A stretch of 44,512 bases of DNA from Planctomyces sp. SH-PL62 (lineage in GTDB: Bacteria; Planctomycetota; Planctomycetia; Planctomycetales; Planctomycetaceae): assembly GCA_945893045.1 (NCBI GenBank), contig CAMDEA010000059.1, positions 1 through 44,512 on the forward strand, written 5' to 3'. Shown here piece after piece: positions 43,832 through 44,512 of the stretch (position 1 is the stretch's first letter; each line of letters starts with the position of its first letter). The position numbers and the translations under genes are program-made. The notes under the pieces were generated by a model. It had not been told where the DNA came from. It ran no database searches and saw only the letters and a program-made list of their open reading frames with translations.

Positions 43832-44512
43832 TTACGCAACCGCTTCTCGCTTCGGCGTCAGCAGCGATACGCCGACCAGCACGGCGAAGCCCAACGGGAT
43901 CGTCACGATGCCGGGTTGGCTGAAGGGGACGAGCGCCTTTGCCGGATCAATACCATACACGTCTTTGAACGTGTCGGCCGAGAGCAGAATCCAGCTCAGC
44001 GATGAGATCAGTCCGACCGTGATCGCGGCCGTGATGCCTTGCTTGGTCGTTCCCTTCCAGAAGATGAGCATGATCAGCGACGGCAGGTTGGCGGAGGCGG
44101 CGACGGAGAACGCCCAGCCGACGAGGTAGCTCACGTTCATTTTCTCGAACAGGATGCCCAGCACGATGGCGATCAGGCCGACCACCACGGACGCGATTTT
44201 GGCGATGCGAATTTTTTCGTAGTCGTTCATTTCCATTTTCAGAAGCGTGCCGCAGATATCGTGGGCGACGGCTCCGCTGGCGGCGATGATCAGGCCGCTG
44301 ACAGTTCCCAGCACGGTCGTGAAGGCGATCGCGCTGATGACGGCGAACAGCCACTCGGAAAAACTCTTGGCCAACAGCGGAGCGGCCATGTTGCTGTTGG
44401 TCACGTCCAAGGCTCCGCTGGTCATGGCTCCCAGGCCGATGTACAGCGTCAGCACGTAAAAGAACCCGATGCTGGCGATCCCCACGATCGTGCTCTTCCG
44501 AGCACTCGCCTG
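43832..44512 (-). CDS. Sodium:solute symporter (ActP-like), C-terminal part
   Basis: The gene runs past the end of the window; 227 residues are visible. It belongs to the SSS family, most like cation/acetate symporters: GIASIGFFYVLTLYIGLGAM, NSNMAAPLLAKSF, ISAIAFTTVLGTVSGLIIAA with SGAVAHDICGTL, and EKIRIAKIASVVVG are the landmarks of the later transmembrane helices. About six hydrophobic segments are present. It probably imports acetate or another small carboxylate. The stop (TAA) is directly next to the nested palindrome. Confidence 0.9.
   Translation of the reverse strand, partial: QASARKSTIVGIASIGFFYVLTLYIGLGAMTSGALDVTNSNMAAPLLAKSFSEWLFAVISAIAFTTVLGTVSGLIIAASGAVAHDICGTLLKMEMNDYEKIRIAKIASVVVGLIAIVLGILFEKMNVSYLVGWAFSVAASANLPSLIMLIFWKGTTKQGITAAITVGLISSLSWILLSADTFKDVYGIDPAKALVPFSQPGIVTIPLGFAVLVGVSLLTPKREAVA

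Overview
The window (44.5 kb, GC-rich) looks like a chromosomal segment of a planctomycete. The indications are an RTX-type protein with a LEPR-like N-terminal motif beside an ECF sigma factor, a DUF4159 protein, a multihaem lipoprotein of the 'CGC…GGL.RR' type, a very large leucine-rich-repeat lipoprotein, an SGNH/FG-GAP protein, a DUF4432 protein and a MfnE-like amino-acid-kinase-fold protein. No phage, plasmid, rRNA, tRNA or CRISPR array was seen.

Layout. 0.1-6.8 kb (+): an export-oriented gene set: DUF4159 protein, metallophosphatase-like/tetrahaem lipoprotein, thioredoxin-HEAT protein, SIMPL protein. 7.0-8.2 kb (-): argJ. 8.5-13.1 kb (-): two two-component systems, a membrane PAS kinase with an Rcp1-like regulator and a REC-PAS kinase overlapping a FixJ-like regulator. 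13.7-15.1 kb (-): a 460-residue protein I do not recognise. 15.3-17.5 kb (+): glgA and a coupled, broken gene. 17.4-21.0 kb (-): an FHA-GAF-SpoIIE phosphatase behind a TIR-ATPase. 21.2-27.6 kb (-): SGNH/FG-GAP protein, a degenerate adenylation-domain protein, a GNAT protein and a DUF4432 sugar-binding-fold protein. 27.9-31.2 kb (+): RTX protein and ECF sigma factor. 31.4-38.4 kb (-): a co-directional array in transcription order xylA, hisI, hisG, kinase, LRR lipoprotein. 38.7-42.9 kb (+): a membrane/spermidine-synthase-like protein and a nucleotidyltransferase. 42.9-44.5 kb (-): a nuclease-like protein and a truncated sodium:solute symporter.

The most striking property is not a gene. Most gene junctions carry an inverted-repeat element, and the elements belong to many sequence families with two designs. 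Class I elements are REP-like hairpins, usually an inverted pair with a GTAG foot. Class II elements have arms built from short tandem direct units (for example AATAAGGATTG twice) inverted around a variable spacer. They reshape genes. All five genes that end in TAG take that codon from the GTAG foot of an element. Two consecutive exported proteins have signal peptides encoded by two copies of one class II element. Three elements lie inside open reading frames. A separate 45-50 bp module with a TATA-like -10 stands before three unrelated genes and may be a dispersed promoter. No transposase able to move these elements is in the window. Calls rest on reading the sequence only; no database search was run.
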